13,213 bases of DNA, from the NCBI GenBank assembly GCA_945867755.1, contig CAMBJN010000024.1, positions 1 through 13,213 of the forward strand. The letters run 5' to 3'. The notes under the pieces were generated by a model. It saw only the letters and a list, made by a program, of their open reading frames with translations, was not told the DNA's origin and did not search any database. Origin of the DNA: Polynucleobacter meluiroseus (GTDB taxonomy: Bacteria > Pseudomonadota > Gammaproteobacteria > Burkholderiales > Burkholderiaceae). Made by a program: the position numbers and the translations under genes. Shown one piece after another: positions 5,573 to 13,213 of this stretch (positions are counted from its first letter, which is position 1; every line of letters begins with the position of its first letter).

Positions 5573-6700
5573 ATGTCGGCTGTCCCTACAAATCTAAAAC
5601 GTACCATCCTTTTTGACGCGCATCATCTGGCTGGAGCAAAGCTTGTTGATTTCGGCGGATGGGAAATGCCGGTTAACTATGGCTCTCAAATTGAGGAGCA
5701 CATTGCCACGCGAACAAATTGTGGGGTATTTGATGTATCCCACATGGCAGCCGTTGATGTTATCGGAAAAGATGCAAAAGCTTTTTTAGAAAAAGTTATT
5801 GCTAATAACGTCAACAAACTAAAAAACAATGGGCAGGCTCTCTATGGATGTTTGCTGAATGATGAAGCTGGCGTTATTGATGATTTGATTGTCTATCGTC
5901 TAGACCCCAACTATCGTTTAGTAATCAATGCTGCAACCGCTCACACAGATCTTGAATGGTTGAACAAACAGGCGACTGGCTTTCAAGATATAAATCTCGT
6001 TCCGAGAAGAGTCGATCTGGTTGGCAATCAAAATCCACAGGGCATGATTGCAGTTCAGGGCCCTAAGGCACTTGAATTAATTAAAAAAGCCATTCCATCA
6101 CTAGCCAATGCCGCGTCTGAGTTGAAAAACTTTCATGCCTCATGCGAACAAACTCCTTTCGGAGAAATCATGATCGCAAGAACTGGTTACACCGGTGAAG
6201 ATGGTGCTGAGTTATTGGTTCCCCTGAACAATACGGTGGCTGTTTGGGATCTTTTAATTACCCAAGGAGCTCAGCCCGCAGGCTTGGGTGCCCGAGATAC
6301 CCTTCGCTTAGAGGCGGGCATGAATTTATATGGCCAAGACATGAATGATCAAACAAATCCTTTGGATGTTGGTCTTTCTTGGACCATTGATCGCTCAAGC
6401 GAGCGTAATTTCATTGGTAAATCTGCTCTAGAGAATAAGCCTCAGGAATTTGTTTTCTTGGGCTTAATACTTCAAGATAAAGGTGTGTTGCGCGCTCATC
6501 AAATTGTGAGATCAAGCAAAGGTGAGGGCGAAATCACCAGCGGTACATTCAGCCCATCGCTTCAAAAATCTATTGCGCTTGCCAAGCTTCCCCTAGCAAC
6601 TGTAGTTGGTGAAGTTGTAAAAGTTGTTATTCGTGATAAAGAATTAAATGCAGTTGTTGTCAAGCCCCCTTTCGTTCGCCATGGCAAAGCCTTGGTTTAA
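5573..6700 (+). CDS. gcvT: glycine cleavage system T protein (aminomethyltransferase)
   Basis: GcvT takes the aminomethyl group from the lipoyl arm of GcvH, releases ammonia and passes the one-carbon unit to tetrahydrofolate as 5,10-methylene-THF. The 375 residues fit the family (E. coli 364). Family segments include LVDFGGWEMPVNY (24-36), FDVSHM (53-58), the acidic pair in VIDDLIVY (101-108) that includes the catalytic aspartate, ARTGYTGEDG (202-211), GLGARDTLRLEAG (237-249) and NPLDVGL. ATG 5573 follows AAGGAG (5562-5567) with five nt spacing. It is the first gene of gcvT-gcvH-gcvP, directly behind the glycine riboswitch. Confidence 0.97.
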   Translation: MSAVPTNLKRTILFDAHHLAGAKLVDFGGWEMPVNYGSQIEEHIATRTNCGVFDVSHMAAVDVIGKDAKAFLEKVIANNVNKLKNNGQALYGCLLNDEAGVIDDLIVYRLDPNYRLVINAATAHTDLEWLNKQATGFQDINLVPRRVDLVGNQNPQGMIAVQGPKALELIKKAIPSLANAASELKNFHASCEQTPFGEIMIARTGYTGEDGAELLVPLNNTVAVWDLLITQGAQPAGLGARDTLRLEAGMNLYGQDMNDQTNPLDVGLSWTIDRSSERNFIGKSALENKPQEFVFLGLILQDKGVLRAHQIVRSSKGEGEITSGTFSPSLQKSIALAKLPLATVVGEVVKVVIRDKELNAVVVKPPFVRHGKALV

Positions 6701-6716
6701 TTTTGGAGAAACTACT

Positions 6717-7097
6717 ATGAACATCCCTCAAGACCTACGTTACACAGAATCTCATGAATGGGTTCGCAAAGAATCTGATGGCTCAATCACCGTTGGAATT
6801 ACTGATCATGCTCAAGAAGCATTGGGTGATATTGTTTTTCTTGAGCTGCCAAATGTTGGCAATTCTTTAAAAGCGGGTGACGCTTGTGCCGTGGTTGAAT
6901 CAGTGAAGGCTGCCAGTGATATTTATGCCCCTTTGTCAGGCGAAGTGATTGCCATCAATGAGGCGGCTACTGCTTTACCTGAAACAGTTAACTCAGACGC
7001 ATATGGTTCATGGTTGTTCAGAATTAAACCGGCAGACATCAGCAAAGTTGATGGCCTTCTTTCAGCAGAAGCATACGGAAAAAACATTGGTGCATAA
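6717..7097 (+). CDS. gcvH: glycine cleavage system H protein
   Basis: GcvH is the small lipoyl carrier that shuttles the aminomethyl group from GcvP to GcvT and is then re-oxidised by the L protein. The 126-residue chain is of normal length. Lys64 in VVESVKAASDIYAP is the lipoylation site. YTESHEWV near the start and a C-terminal WLFRIKP segment are characteristic. The frame is open further upstream into the end of gcvT (from 6648), but ATG 6717 has GGAG at 6705-6708 eight nt before it and gives the conserved N-terminus MNIPQDLRYTESHEW. It follows the gcvT stop by 16 nt. Confidence 0.97.
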   Translation: MNIPQDLRYTESHEWVRKESDGSITVGITDHAQEALGDIVFLELPNVGNSLKAGDACAVVESVKAASDIYAPLSGEVIAINEAATALPETVNSDAYGSWLFRIKPADISKVDGLLSAEAYGKNIGA

Positions 7098-7100
7098 ATA

Positions 7101-9989
7101 ATGAAAAGTTCCCTGACCACACTAGAAAATCATGACGCCTTTTTAAGCCGTCATATTGGCCCATCAGCCAGCGATGAATCCTCCATGTTGAAATTTTTAG
7201 GATTTAATCAACGGGATGAGCTGATCAATGCAGTTATTCCAAGCAACATCAGAAGTAAGTCGGCCCTACCTTTGGGTGACTACACGAATGCCAAGGGGGA
7301 AAACGAAGCCCTTGAATTGCTGGCTAGCATTGCCAATCAAAATAAAGTTTTCAAATCATTCATTGGGCAGGGCTATTACAACAATATTACCCCTGGCGTT
7401 ATTCAAAGAAATATTCTTGAAAATCCAGCTTGGTATACGGCTTATACGCCTTATCAACCAGAAATTTCTCAAGGCCGTTTAGAGGCAATCATTAACTTTC
7501 AGCAAATGTTAATTGATTTAACAGGCATGGATATTGCCAACGCCTCTATGCTCGATGAGGGCACTGCGGCCGCAGAGGCTATGACTTTGGCGCTTCGAAC
7601 TTGCAAATCAAAGTCGATGACTTTCTTTGTGAGCAAGGATGTATTGCCACAAACATTGGCCGTCATTAAAACAAGAGCAAAACCATTAAACATTCAGCTT
7701 GTGATTGGCTCTGATGAAGATGCATTAAAAACTGATGCCTTCGCCGTTTTACTTCAATACCCTGGTGTTGATGGCTCACTTTTAGAAAAAGAAAAATATC
7801 TTGCTATTGCGGAGGCAGTTCATAGCAAAGGCGGCTTATTAATTGCCGCAGCCGATTTATTGGCTTTGACATTGCTCACTCCGCCGGGAGAGTGGGGCGC
7901 CGATGTTGCGGTTGGTAGCGCTCAACGCTTTGGTGTGCCCATGGGTTTTGGCGGCCCTTCCGCCGGCTATCTTGCAACAAAGGATGCTTTTAAGAGAAGC
8001 ATGCCGGGCCGCTTGGTGGGCGTAACAATTGATGCTCAGGGTAATTCTGCATATCGCCTTGCTCTTCAAACCAGAGAACAGCACATTAGACGTGAAAAAG
8101 CCACATCCAATATTTGTACAGCGCAAGTGTTGCTTGCGGTGATGGCAAGCATGTACGCGGTTTATCACGGGCCAGATGGTCTAAAAAGAATCGCCTTGCG
8201 TGTTCATCGCCAAACCAGCATCTTGGCTTTAGCTCTCAAACAACTTAGGCTTGAAGTCGTCAACTCACATTGGTTTGACACTCTCACCATTAAGACTGCT
8301 AATGCAAATAAAATTCACGAAGTCGCTCAACAACATTCTTGTAATTTGAGAATGATTGATTCAGAGCACGTTGGCGTAGCCATTGATGAGACAACTGGCA
8401 GAAAAGAACTGCAAATGTTGTGGACTATTTTCGGCGGCAAAGGTGAGCTAAATATTGATGCCATCGATCAATCAGTTTCAAGCGCAGTTCCAAATTCATT
8501 GATTCGCAATAGTGCTTATTTAACACATCCAACATTCAATCGCTATCACTCTGAGCATGAAATGCTTCGTTATTTAAGAAGCTTGGCTGATAAAGATTTG
8601 GCGCTTGATAGAACTATGATTCCACTGGGTTCTTGCACGATGAAGTTAAACGCTACCAGCGAAATGCTCCCAGTGACATGGCCTAGCTTTTCACAAATTC
8701 ACCCGCTTGCACCTGAAACACAATGGGCCGGATATGCAAAGCTGATTGAAGACACGGAGCGCATGATGTGTGCTGCTACCGGCTACGATGCTGTTTCTTT
8801 ACAACCAAATGCTGGTTCACAAGGAGAGTATGCGGGTCTACTGGTGATTCGCGCCTACCATGAGTCACGCGGGGAAGGGCATCGCAATATTTGCTTAATA
8901 CCTTCATCTGCACACGGCACAAATCCTGCCTCAGCCCAAATGGCCGGCATGGAAGTGATCGTTGTTAGCTGCGACACCAACGGTAACGTTGATTTAGTTG
9001 ACTTGAAAAACAAAGCCGAAGAGCACTCCAAGAATCTTGCCGCCATCATGATCACTTATCCAAGTACTCACGGTGTATTTGAGGCGGGCGTTCAAGAGTT
9101 ATGTGAAATCATTCACCAGCATGGCGGCCAAGTTTATATTGACGGCGCCAACATGAATGCTTTGGTTGGTACTGCTGCGCCCGGCCACTTTGGCGGTGAC
9201 GTTAGCCACCTTAATTTACATAAAACTTTCTGCATTCCTCATGGCGGTGGCGGCCCTGGTGTAGGACCTGTAGCAGTTCGTTCACACCTTGCCAAGTTTT
9301 TACCGTGCTCTTACACAGCGGGTACTGCCTCAAAATGGAATGACTTGGAGTGGATGAGAATCAGCGCGGCTCCGTTTGGTTCTGCGTCGATCCTACCTAT
9401 TTCTTGGATGTATGTCGCAATGATGGGCGCCGCCGGTCTTACCAAAGCGACAGAGACAGCCATTGTTTCAGCCAACTATGTTGCCAAAAAACTTGAGAAC
9501 TTTTATCCAGTTTTATACAAAGGCAACAAAGGGTTGGTGGCTCACGAGTGCATTTTGGACTTGCGTCCTCAGCAAAAAGATTCTGGTATTAGTAACGAGG
9601 ATGTTGCCAAGCGCTTGATGGACTATGGATTCCACGCCCCGACCATGAGCTTTCCTGTTCCGGGAACTTTGATGATTGAGCCAACTGAAAGTGAATCAAA
9701 ATTCGAACTCGATCGTTTCATTGAAGCCATGGTTGCTATTGCAGATGAAATCAGCAAAGTAACGAATGGTTCATTTGATAAGGAAAATAATCCGCTTAAA
9801 AATGCGCCTCATACTGCCGAAGTAATTTTGGCCAATGAGTGGAATAGGCCGTACACGAGAGAAGAAGCGGCTTATCCAGTGGGTCGCTTACGCAAGAATA
9901 AGTATTGGCCTCCTGTTGGTAGAGCAGACAACGTGTATGGCGATAGAAATCTATTTTGTACTTGCGTACCGATCTCTGAATACGCTTAA
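7101..9989 (+). CDS. gcvP: glycine dehydrogenase (decarboxylating), P protein
   Basis: GcvP is the pyridoxal-phosphate enzyme that decarboxylates glycine and loads the remaining aminomethyl group onto lipoyl-GcvH. At 962 residues it is the fused single-chain form (E. coli 957), with N-terminal and C-terminal halves both present. Lys708 in LNLHKTFCIPHGGGG binds the cofactor (codon 9222-9224). Other conserved parts are RHIG near the start, YTPYQPEISQGRLEA, LDEGTAAAEAM, MIPLGSCTMKLN, SAHGTNPASA and DGANMNA. ATG 7101 comes three nt after the gcvH stop and has no clear ribosome binding site, so translation is probably coupled to gcvH. It is the last gene of the operon; the convergent priA ends 12 nt further on, with no terminator hairpin between. 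No gene for the L protein (lipoamide dehydrogenase) is in the window. Confidence 0.98.
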   Translation: MKSSLTTLENHDAFLSRHIGPSASDESSMLKFLGFNQRDELINAVIPSNIRSKSALPLGDYTNAKGENEALELLASIANQNKVFKSFIGQGYYNNITPGVIQRNILENPAWYTAYTPYQPEISQGRLEAIINFQQMLIDLTGMDIANASMLDEGTAAAEAMTLALRTCKSKSMTFFVSKDVLPQTLAVIKTRAKPLNIQLVIGSDEDALKTDAFAVLLQYPGVDGSLLEKEKYLAIAEAVHSKGGLLIAAADLLALTLLTPPGEWGADVAVGSAQRFGVPMGFGGPSAGYLATKDAFKRSMPGRLVGVTIDAQGNSAYRLALQTREQHIRREKATSNICTAQVLLAVMASMYAVYHGPDGLKRIALRVHRQTSILALALKQLRLEVVNSHWFDTLTIKTANANKIHEVAQQHSCNLRMIDSEHVGVAIDETTGRKELQMLWTIFGGKGELNIDAIDQSVSSAVPNSLIRNSAYLTHPTFNRYHSEHEMLRYLRSLADKDLALDRTMIPLGSCTMKLNATSEMLPVTWPSFSQIHPLAPETQWAGYAKLIEDTERMMCAATGYDAVSLQPNAGSQGEYAGLLVIRAYHESRGEGHRNICLIPSSAHGTNPASAQMAGMEVIVVSCDTNGNVDLVDLKNKAEEHSKNLAAIMITYPSTHGVFEAGVQELCEIIHQHGGQVYIDGANMNALVGTAAPGHFGGDVSHLNLHKTFCIPHGGGGPGVGPVAVRSHLAKFLPCSYTAGTASKWNDLEWMRISAAPFGSASILPISWMYVAMMGAAGLTKATETAIVSANYVAKKLENFYPVLYKGNKGLVAHECILDLRPQQKDSGISNEDVAKRLMDYGFHAPTMSFPVPGTLMIEPTESESKFELDRFIEAMVAIADEISKVTNGSFDKENNPLKNAPHTAEVILANEWNRPYTREEAAYPVGRLRKNKYWPPVGRADNVYGDRNLFCTCVPISEYA

Positions 9990-10001
9990 ATTAGATTTTC
10001 T

Positions 10002-12095
10002 TTAGATGCTAATGGGGTCGCGCTCGATATACCAGCCGACCCCTTTTCTTTTGGGGTGTGCCTCGGTTAAGTAGTGCTGCAAAATCTCAATGCTTTTTTG
10101 CAAGTCCTGCCGACCCTCAGATTCAACCAACATTTGAGCTCGCTCTTTACCAGCAATTCTTACCATTGCCCGAGGGATCACATCGCTTAGCATGACGTTG
10201 GCTGGCCAAATTTTGTCTGCTTTGGCTAACTGTGCAGCATCTTTCAGCATATCCATGGCTTGAGCTAAAGTTTTATGCTCACCGTGCACTAAGGCTTGAT
10301 ATGAAAATGGTGGCAAACCAACCAACTGTCTTTCATTTTTTAATTCTTCTAAAAAACCATCAACATCAGCATTTTTTAAGTGCTTGTACGCTACCGCTTC
10401 AGGGTAGTTGGTTTGAATGATCACTTTTGATTCACCTGCATCTTCGCTGCGACCCGCTCTACCGGCAACCTGCATAAGTTGAGCAAATAATCTTTCTGAG
10501 GCCCTAAAGTCCTGCGAGAAAAGACTCGCATCAGCATCTATGACTCCAACGAGCGACACGGATTTATAGTCATGTCCTTTTGCAATCATTTGAGTACCGA
10601 CGATGATGTCAGAGTTACCTTCATGTATTTCAGTGAACAAGCTTTCAGCGCTGCCCTTTTTTCTGGTTGTATCGGCATCGATACGCAATATTTTTGCTTT
10701 AGGAAATTTTTCTGACAAAAACTCTTCTATCTTCTGAGTTCCTTTGCCCAATGGGCTCAGATCTGTGTTTCCGCACTCGGGGCATGCCTTTGGCACAAGC
10801 TTCATTACACCGCAATGATGACAGCACAAGTTCTTTTTTTGATCTGTTATTTTGTGCAATACCATGTGTGCAGAACATTTCACGCAATCTGATAACCATC
10901 CGCATGCTTGGCAATTAAGCACAGGGGAGTAGCCTCTGCGATTGATATAAATGATGCTTTGACGCCCTTGCTCGATATTTTTATGTAGCTCATTTAAGAG
11001 GTGCTCGCTGATTCCATGCTCATTTTTTCTGCCAGCTTTTTGCTCTTGCTTTAAATCTAAGATTTGAATCAATGGTGGCTGTGCATTTTTTGCTGCACGC
11101 TCCTTGAGACTTAGAGTTTCATATCTTTTTTCTTGTGCATGAAACCATGTTTCTAAGCTGGGGGTTGCGGATGCCAACACAACAGGGATGTTAAGTTTTT
11201 TTCCTCGCCAGACCGCAAGATCCCTTGCTGAATATCTCACTCCTTCTTGCTGCTTATAAGATAAATCATGCTCTTCATCTACCACGATGGCTTTTAAATT
11301 TGGTGCAGACGTTGCTATTGCCATGCGGGTGCCAAGAATAATTTGCGCTTTTCCCAAATGCGCTTTTTCCCAGTTATCAGCTCGCGTTCTATCAGTTATG
11401 CCGCTATGCATCACCACAAGTTTTTTTCCTGGAAATGCTTGCTCAACAGACGCCTCTAATTGAGGTGTTAAGTTGATTTCAGGCACCATGATCATGACTT
11501 GCGACTCGCCATCGTCTAAGATCTTTTTTAACCAATTCAAATAGGTCAGGGTTTTGCCGCTCCCCGTAACGCCTTGCAGTAAATTGCAACTGAATTTTTT
11601 ACTGATGCTTTGCTTCCAGAGTTTTTCTACTATGAACAATTGCTCTTTATTCAGGCTGATTTCATCCTCTGTTTTTGCTTTTGTGTTTTTTACTGCATCA
11701 CTTGCTTTACTTACCTTTTTTTCTTTGCCAAGCAATTCCCATTTATTTTTTTGTCTCCACATTTTGGGTATTGATGGAATCAATACTTCACCAACGGGTC
11801 TTTGGTAATAAGTTGCTGCAAACTCTGCCATAGCAACAACATCGCCTGATATTGGGGGCAGTGGTGCTAATGCTTGAATTCTTTTCAGTTTTGCTGGGTC
11901 ATATTCGGTTTTATCCATGATCCGCATCACAACACCGACACATTCTTGTCTTCCAAAACTTACCTGGACTATCTGTCCCTTTTTAGGCTCAGCGACAAAA
12001 TCTTTGCTCCAAGCGTAGTCAAACAACTGATTCAAGGGGCTATCTATGGCCACCTGAACAATTATTTTTTCTTGGCTTTTATCATCAAAGCTCAT
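10002..12095 (-). CDS. priA: primosomal protein N', replication-restart helicase PriA
   Basis: PriA recognises stalled or collapsed replication forks, unwinds the lagging arm and loads the primosome so that DnaB can be reinstalled. The 697 residues compare with 732 in E. coli. In order: the N-terminal DNA-binding domain (about 1-105), Walker A GVTGSGKT (175-182), DEEH (273-276), SATPSLE, and an eight-cysteine zinc domain. Its pairs Cys395/398, 404/407, 425/428 and 438/441 have the family spacing. KGTQKIEE, IVGTQMIAKGHD and the helicase motif VAGRAGR (543-549) follow. A lysine-rich linker (about 115-145) precedes the helicase core. The start at 12095 has only a weak ribosome binding site. hemE lies upstream on the same strand, but a 284-nt gap with its own promoter argues for separate control. 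Confidence 0.97.
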   Translation of the reverse strand: MSFDDKSQEKIIVQVAIDSPLNQLFDYAWSKDFVAEPKKGQIVQVSFGRQECVGVVMRIMDKTEYDPAKLKRIQALAPLPPISGDVVAMAEFAATYYQRPVGEVLIPSIPKMWRQKNKWELLGKEKKVSKASDAVKNTKAKTEDEISLNKEQLFIVEKLWKQSISKKFSCNLLQGVTGSGKTLTYLNWLKKILDDGESQVMIMVPEINLTPQLEASVEQAFPGKKLVVMHSGITDRTRADNWEKAHLGKAQIILGTRMAIATSAPNLKAIVVDEEHDLSYKQQEGVRYSARDLAVWRGKKLNIPVVLASATPSLETWFHAQEKRYETLSLKERAAKNAQPPLIQILDLKQEQKAGRKNEHGISEHLLNELHKNIEQGRQSIIYINRRGYSPVLNCQACGWLSDCVKCSAHMVLHKITDQKKNLCCHHCGVMKLVPKACPECGNTDLSPLGKGTQKIEEFLSEKFPKAKILRIDADTTRKKGSAESLFTEIHEGNSDIIVGTQMIAKGHDYKSVSLVGVIDADASLFSQDFRASERLFAQLMQVAGRAGRSEDAGESKVIIQTNYPEAVAYKHLKNADVDGFLEELKNERQLVGLPPFSYQALVHGEHKTLAQAMDMLKDAAQLAKADKIWPANVMLSDVIPRAMVRIAGKERAQMLVESEGRQDLQKSIEILQHYLTEAHPKRKGVGWYIERDPISI

Positions 12096-12161
12096 GTTTT
12101 ACTTTAAGTCCATCATGAAGAGCATTGCGCTTATTGGGTTTTTAAAAAGTGTTATTTTGTC

Positions 12162-12182
12162 TGTGGAAAACCTTGTGGATAA
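12162..12182 (-). promoter_or_regulatory. pair of DnaA boxes in the priA leader
   Basis: On the reverse strand TTATCCACA (12182-12174) is a perfect consensus DnaA box. Three nt later TTTTCCACA (12170-12162) is a one-mismatch box in the same orientation. Their starts are 12 bp apart, about one helical turn. The inverted half GGATAA/TTATCC (12177-12182 with 12191-12196) adds a degenerate site. Both boxes lie 35-55 nt downstream of the predicted priA start, a position where bound DnaA could block transcription. Confidence 0.65.
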
Positions 12183-12223
12183 CTGACTAATTATCCCAGC
12201 ATTTCAAAATAGGCCACTCTTTT

Positions 12224-12252
12224 TATATATTTTTATTAGAATCCGCTGTCAA
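12224..12252 (-). promoter_or_regulatory. strong sigma-70-like promoter of priA
   Basis: The reverse strand has a perfect TTGACA (12252-12247), a 17-nt spacer and TATATA (12229-12224). Transcription would start near 12217 and give a leader of about 120 nt. The surrounding DNA is very AT-rich. It allows priA to be expressed independently of hemE. Confidence 0.65.
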
Positions 12253-12348
12253 TAAAAGTCCATATAAATTAATGACTTACAGAATTTAATTTGGCTCTCG
12301 GGGCGATTATTGGGAGCGGAATTATAAGTTTTTATGCCACAAGATGCC

Positions 12349-12357
12349 TGTGCATAA
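12349..12357 (-). promoter_or_regulatory. third DnaA-like box near the hemE stop
   Basis: TTATGCACA on the reverse strand differs from the consensus DnaA box at one base and has the same orientation as the pair at 12162-12182, about 175 bp away. The stretch between them is AT-rich and also holds a lone perfect TATAAT on the reverse strand around 12320-12326 without a -35 box. On its own this box could be chance. Confidence 0.4.
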
Positions 12358-12379
12358 GTTACCGCTCACATGCTTATTT

Positions 12380-13213
12380 TTACTTATTTCTAAGCACTTT
12401 TGAGTGACTTACCACGGTCTCCGTTAGAGCGATAACATGTTCTGGGTTTGTGAACTGCGATATTCCATGGCCTAAATTAAAGACGTGGCCATCTAATGGG
12501 TGAAGATTTTCAGCCAAGGCGGGGGCTGCTGCCAATTCATCCAAAATTCTCTTAGCTTCTGAGCTAATTTGATCGGGGCTTGAAAATAGGGCCAAAGGGT
12601 CAAAATTTCCTTGAAGGGCCAGCGGGGTGTTATTTGCAAGTAAACGCTTGCGTGACTTTGCAACCGATGCTGTCCAGTCTAGCCCGATGACATCTGCGCC
12701 AGAATGGGCGATATCTTCTAACCAAATTCCGCCACCCTTGGTGAATACTAAAATTGGAATTCGTTGGCCGTCTTTTTGTCTTGGCAACAAATCAATCGCG
12801 GCTTTCATGCTTGCTAAAGAGGTTTTTTGATACCAACCATCTGGCAATAAACCGCCCCAAGTATCAAAAATCATCAATGCCTGCGCACCCGCATCTACCT
12901 GCGCAGTTAAATAATCAGCGACTGATTGTGTGTTTGCATCTAAAACCTTTTTCATTAAGTCGGGTCTTTGATACAACATTTCTTTTGTATTTTTAAAATC
13001 AGATGATCCCGAGCCTTCAACCATGTAACAGGCCAAAGTCCACGGGCTTCCTGAAAAACCAATCAGAGGAACTCTTTGTTGACCATTTTGAGTGAGCGCC
13101 TTTCTAATTTCAGATACGGCATCAAACACATACTTCAATTGATTAAGATCGGCGGGCCTTAAATTATTAACAGCATGCTCATCTCTCAACGGACGACTAA
13201 ATCTTGGGCCTTC
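12380..13213 (-). CDS. hemE: uroporphyrinogen decarboxylase HemE (C-terminal part)
   Basis: HemE decarboxylates the four acetate side chains of uroporphyrinogen III to methyl groups, giving coproporphyrinogen III in haem synthesis. The window edge cuts off the N-terminus. The frame runs to 13213 and reads EGPRFSRPLRDEHAVNNL at the open end; the codon at 13189 is an internal leucine TTG, not the real start. About 277 residues remain of a usual 350-365. Conserved segments are GFSGSPWTLACYMVEG, IFDTWGG, VIGLDW, LQGNFDP and the C-terminal FNLGHGI. The missing part should contain the N-terminal arginine-rich active-site motif. priA follows on the same strand after a 284-nt gap; I see no terminator hairpin after the hemE stop. 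Confidence 0.96.
   Translation of the reverse strand, partial: EGPRFSRPLRDEHAVNNLRPADLNQLKYVFDAVSEIRKALTQNGQQRVPLIGFSGSPWTLACYMVEGSGSSDFKNTKEMLYQRPDLMKKVLDANTQSVADYLTAQVDAGAQALMIFDTWGGLLPDGWYQKTSLASMKAAIDLLPRQKDGQRIPILVFTKGGGIWLEDIAHSGADVIGLDWTASVAKSRKRLLANNTPLALQGNFDPLALFSSPDQISSEAKRILDELAAAPALAENLHPLDGHVFNLGHGISQFTNPEHVIALTETVVSHSKVLRNK

Noticed and set aside
6648..6716. N-terminal extension of GcvH starting inside gcvT
   Set aside because: ATG 6717 has a well-placed GGAG and yields the conserved GcvH N-terminus; the extension is gcvT sequence read in another frame.
7857..8168. 103-codon reverse-strand frame inside gcvP
   Set aside because: It is a shadow of gcvP, whose protein is conserved throughout this stretch; no ribosome binding site or family was seen.
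12300..12345. Possible small RNA gene behind the lone TATAAT between hemE and priA
   Set aside because: There is no -35 box, no terminator and no clear structured region downstream.
12371..12396. Inverted repeat TGCTTA/TAAGCA at the hemE stop as a terminator
   Set aside because: The stem is only 6 bp and AT-rich with a 14-nt loop and no T run in the right place.

Overview
The window reads as ordinary chromosome of a low-to-medium GC betaproteobacterium. The gene set (rsmI, a DiaA/GmhA-type SIS protein, a c5-type cytochrome, hemE, priA, gcvTHP behind a tandem glycine riboswitch) and the protein sequences look most like Burkholderiales, closest in my judgement to Polynucleobacter-type freshwater bacteria. 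That assignment is inference from memory of protein families, not from a search. I see no insertion sequence, integrase, CRISPR array, rRNA or phage gene, and no novel multi-gene system. The less ordinary content lies in the regulatory DNA between the genes.

Layout, left to right. Positions 1-158 (-) hold the N-terminus of a SIS-domain protein, divergent from rsmI at 289-1170 (+). A bidirectional terminator (1177-1201) separates rsmI from a convergent membrane-anchored cytochrome c (1218-1751, -). Next come tRNA-Arg(CCG) at 1827-1901, a membrane fatty-acid desaturase (1999-3105, +) with its own terminator, and a 60-residue protein with two CxxC pairs (3185-3367, +). The stop codon of that small gene overlaps the stop of a convergent glyoxalase-II-like hydrolase (3364-4011, -). 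Upstream of the hydrolase on the same strand, 28 nt away, lies an ammonium transporter (4040-5242, -).

The centre is a 330-nt divergent control region (5243-5572). One side has a sigma-54-like promoter and an NtrC-like dyad facing amt. The other side has a sigma-70-like promoter whose predicted start coincides with the first stem of a tandem two-aptamer glycine riboswitch, followed by gcvT-gcvH-gcvP (5573-9989, +). Glycine cleavage yields CO2, ammonia, NADH and methylene-tetrahydrofolate, so an ammonium transporter and an ammonia-releasing pathway share one intergenic region.

The right part is transcribed leftwards: hemE (cut by the window edge, 12380-13213) then priA (10002-12095). The 284-nt AT-rich gap between them carries a perfect DnaA box, two one-mismatch boxes in the same orientation, and a strong sigma-70-like promoter for priA.
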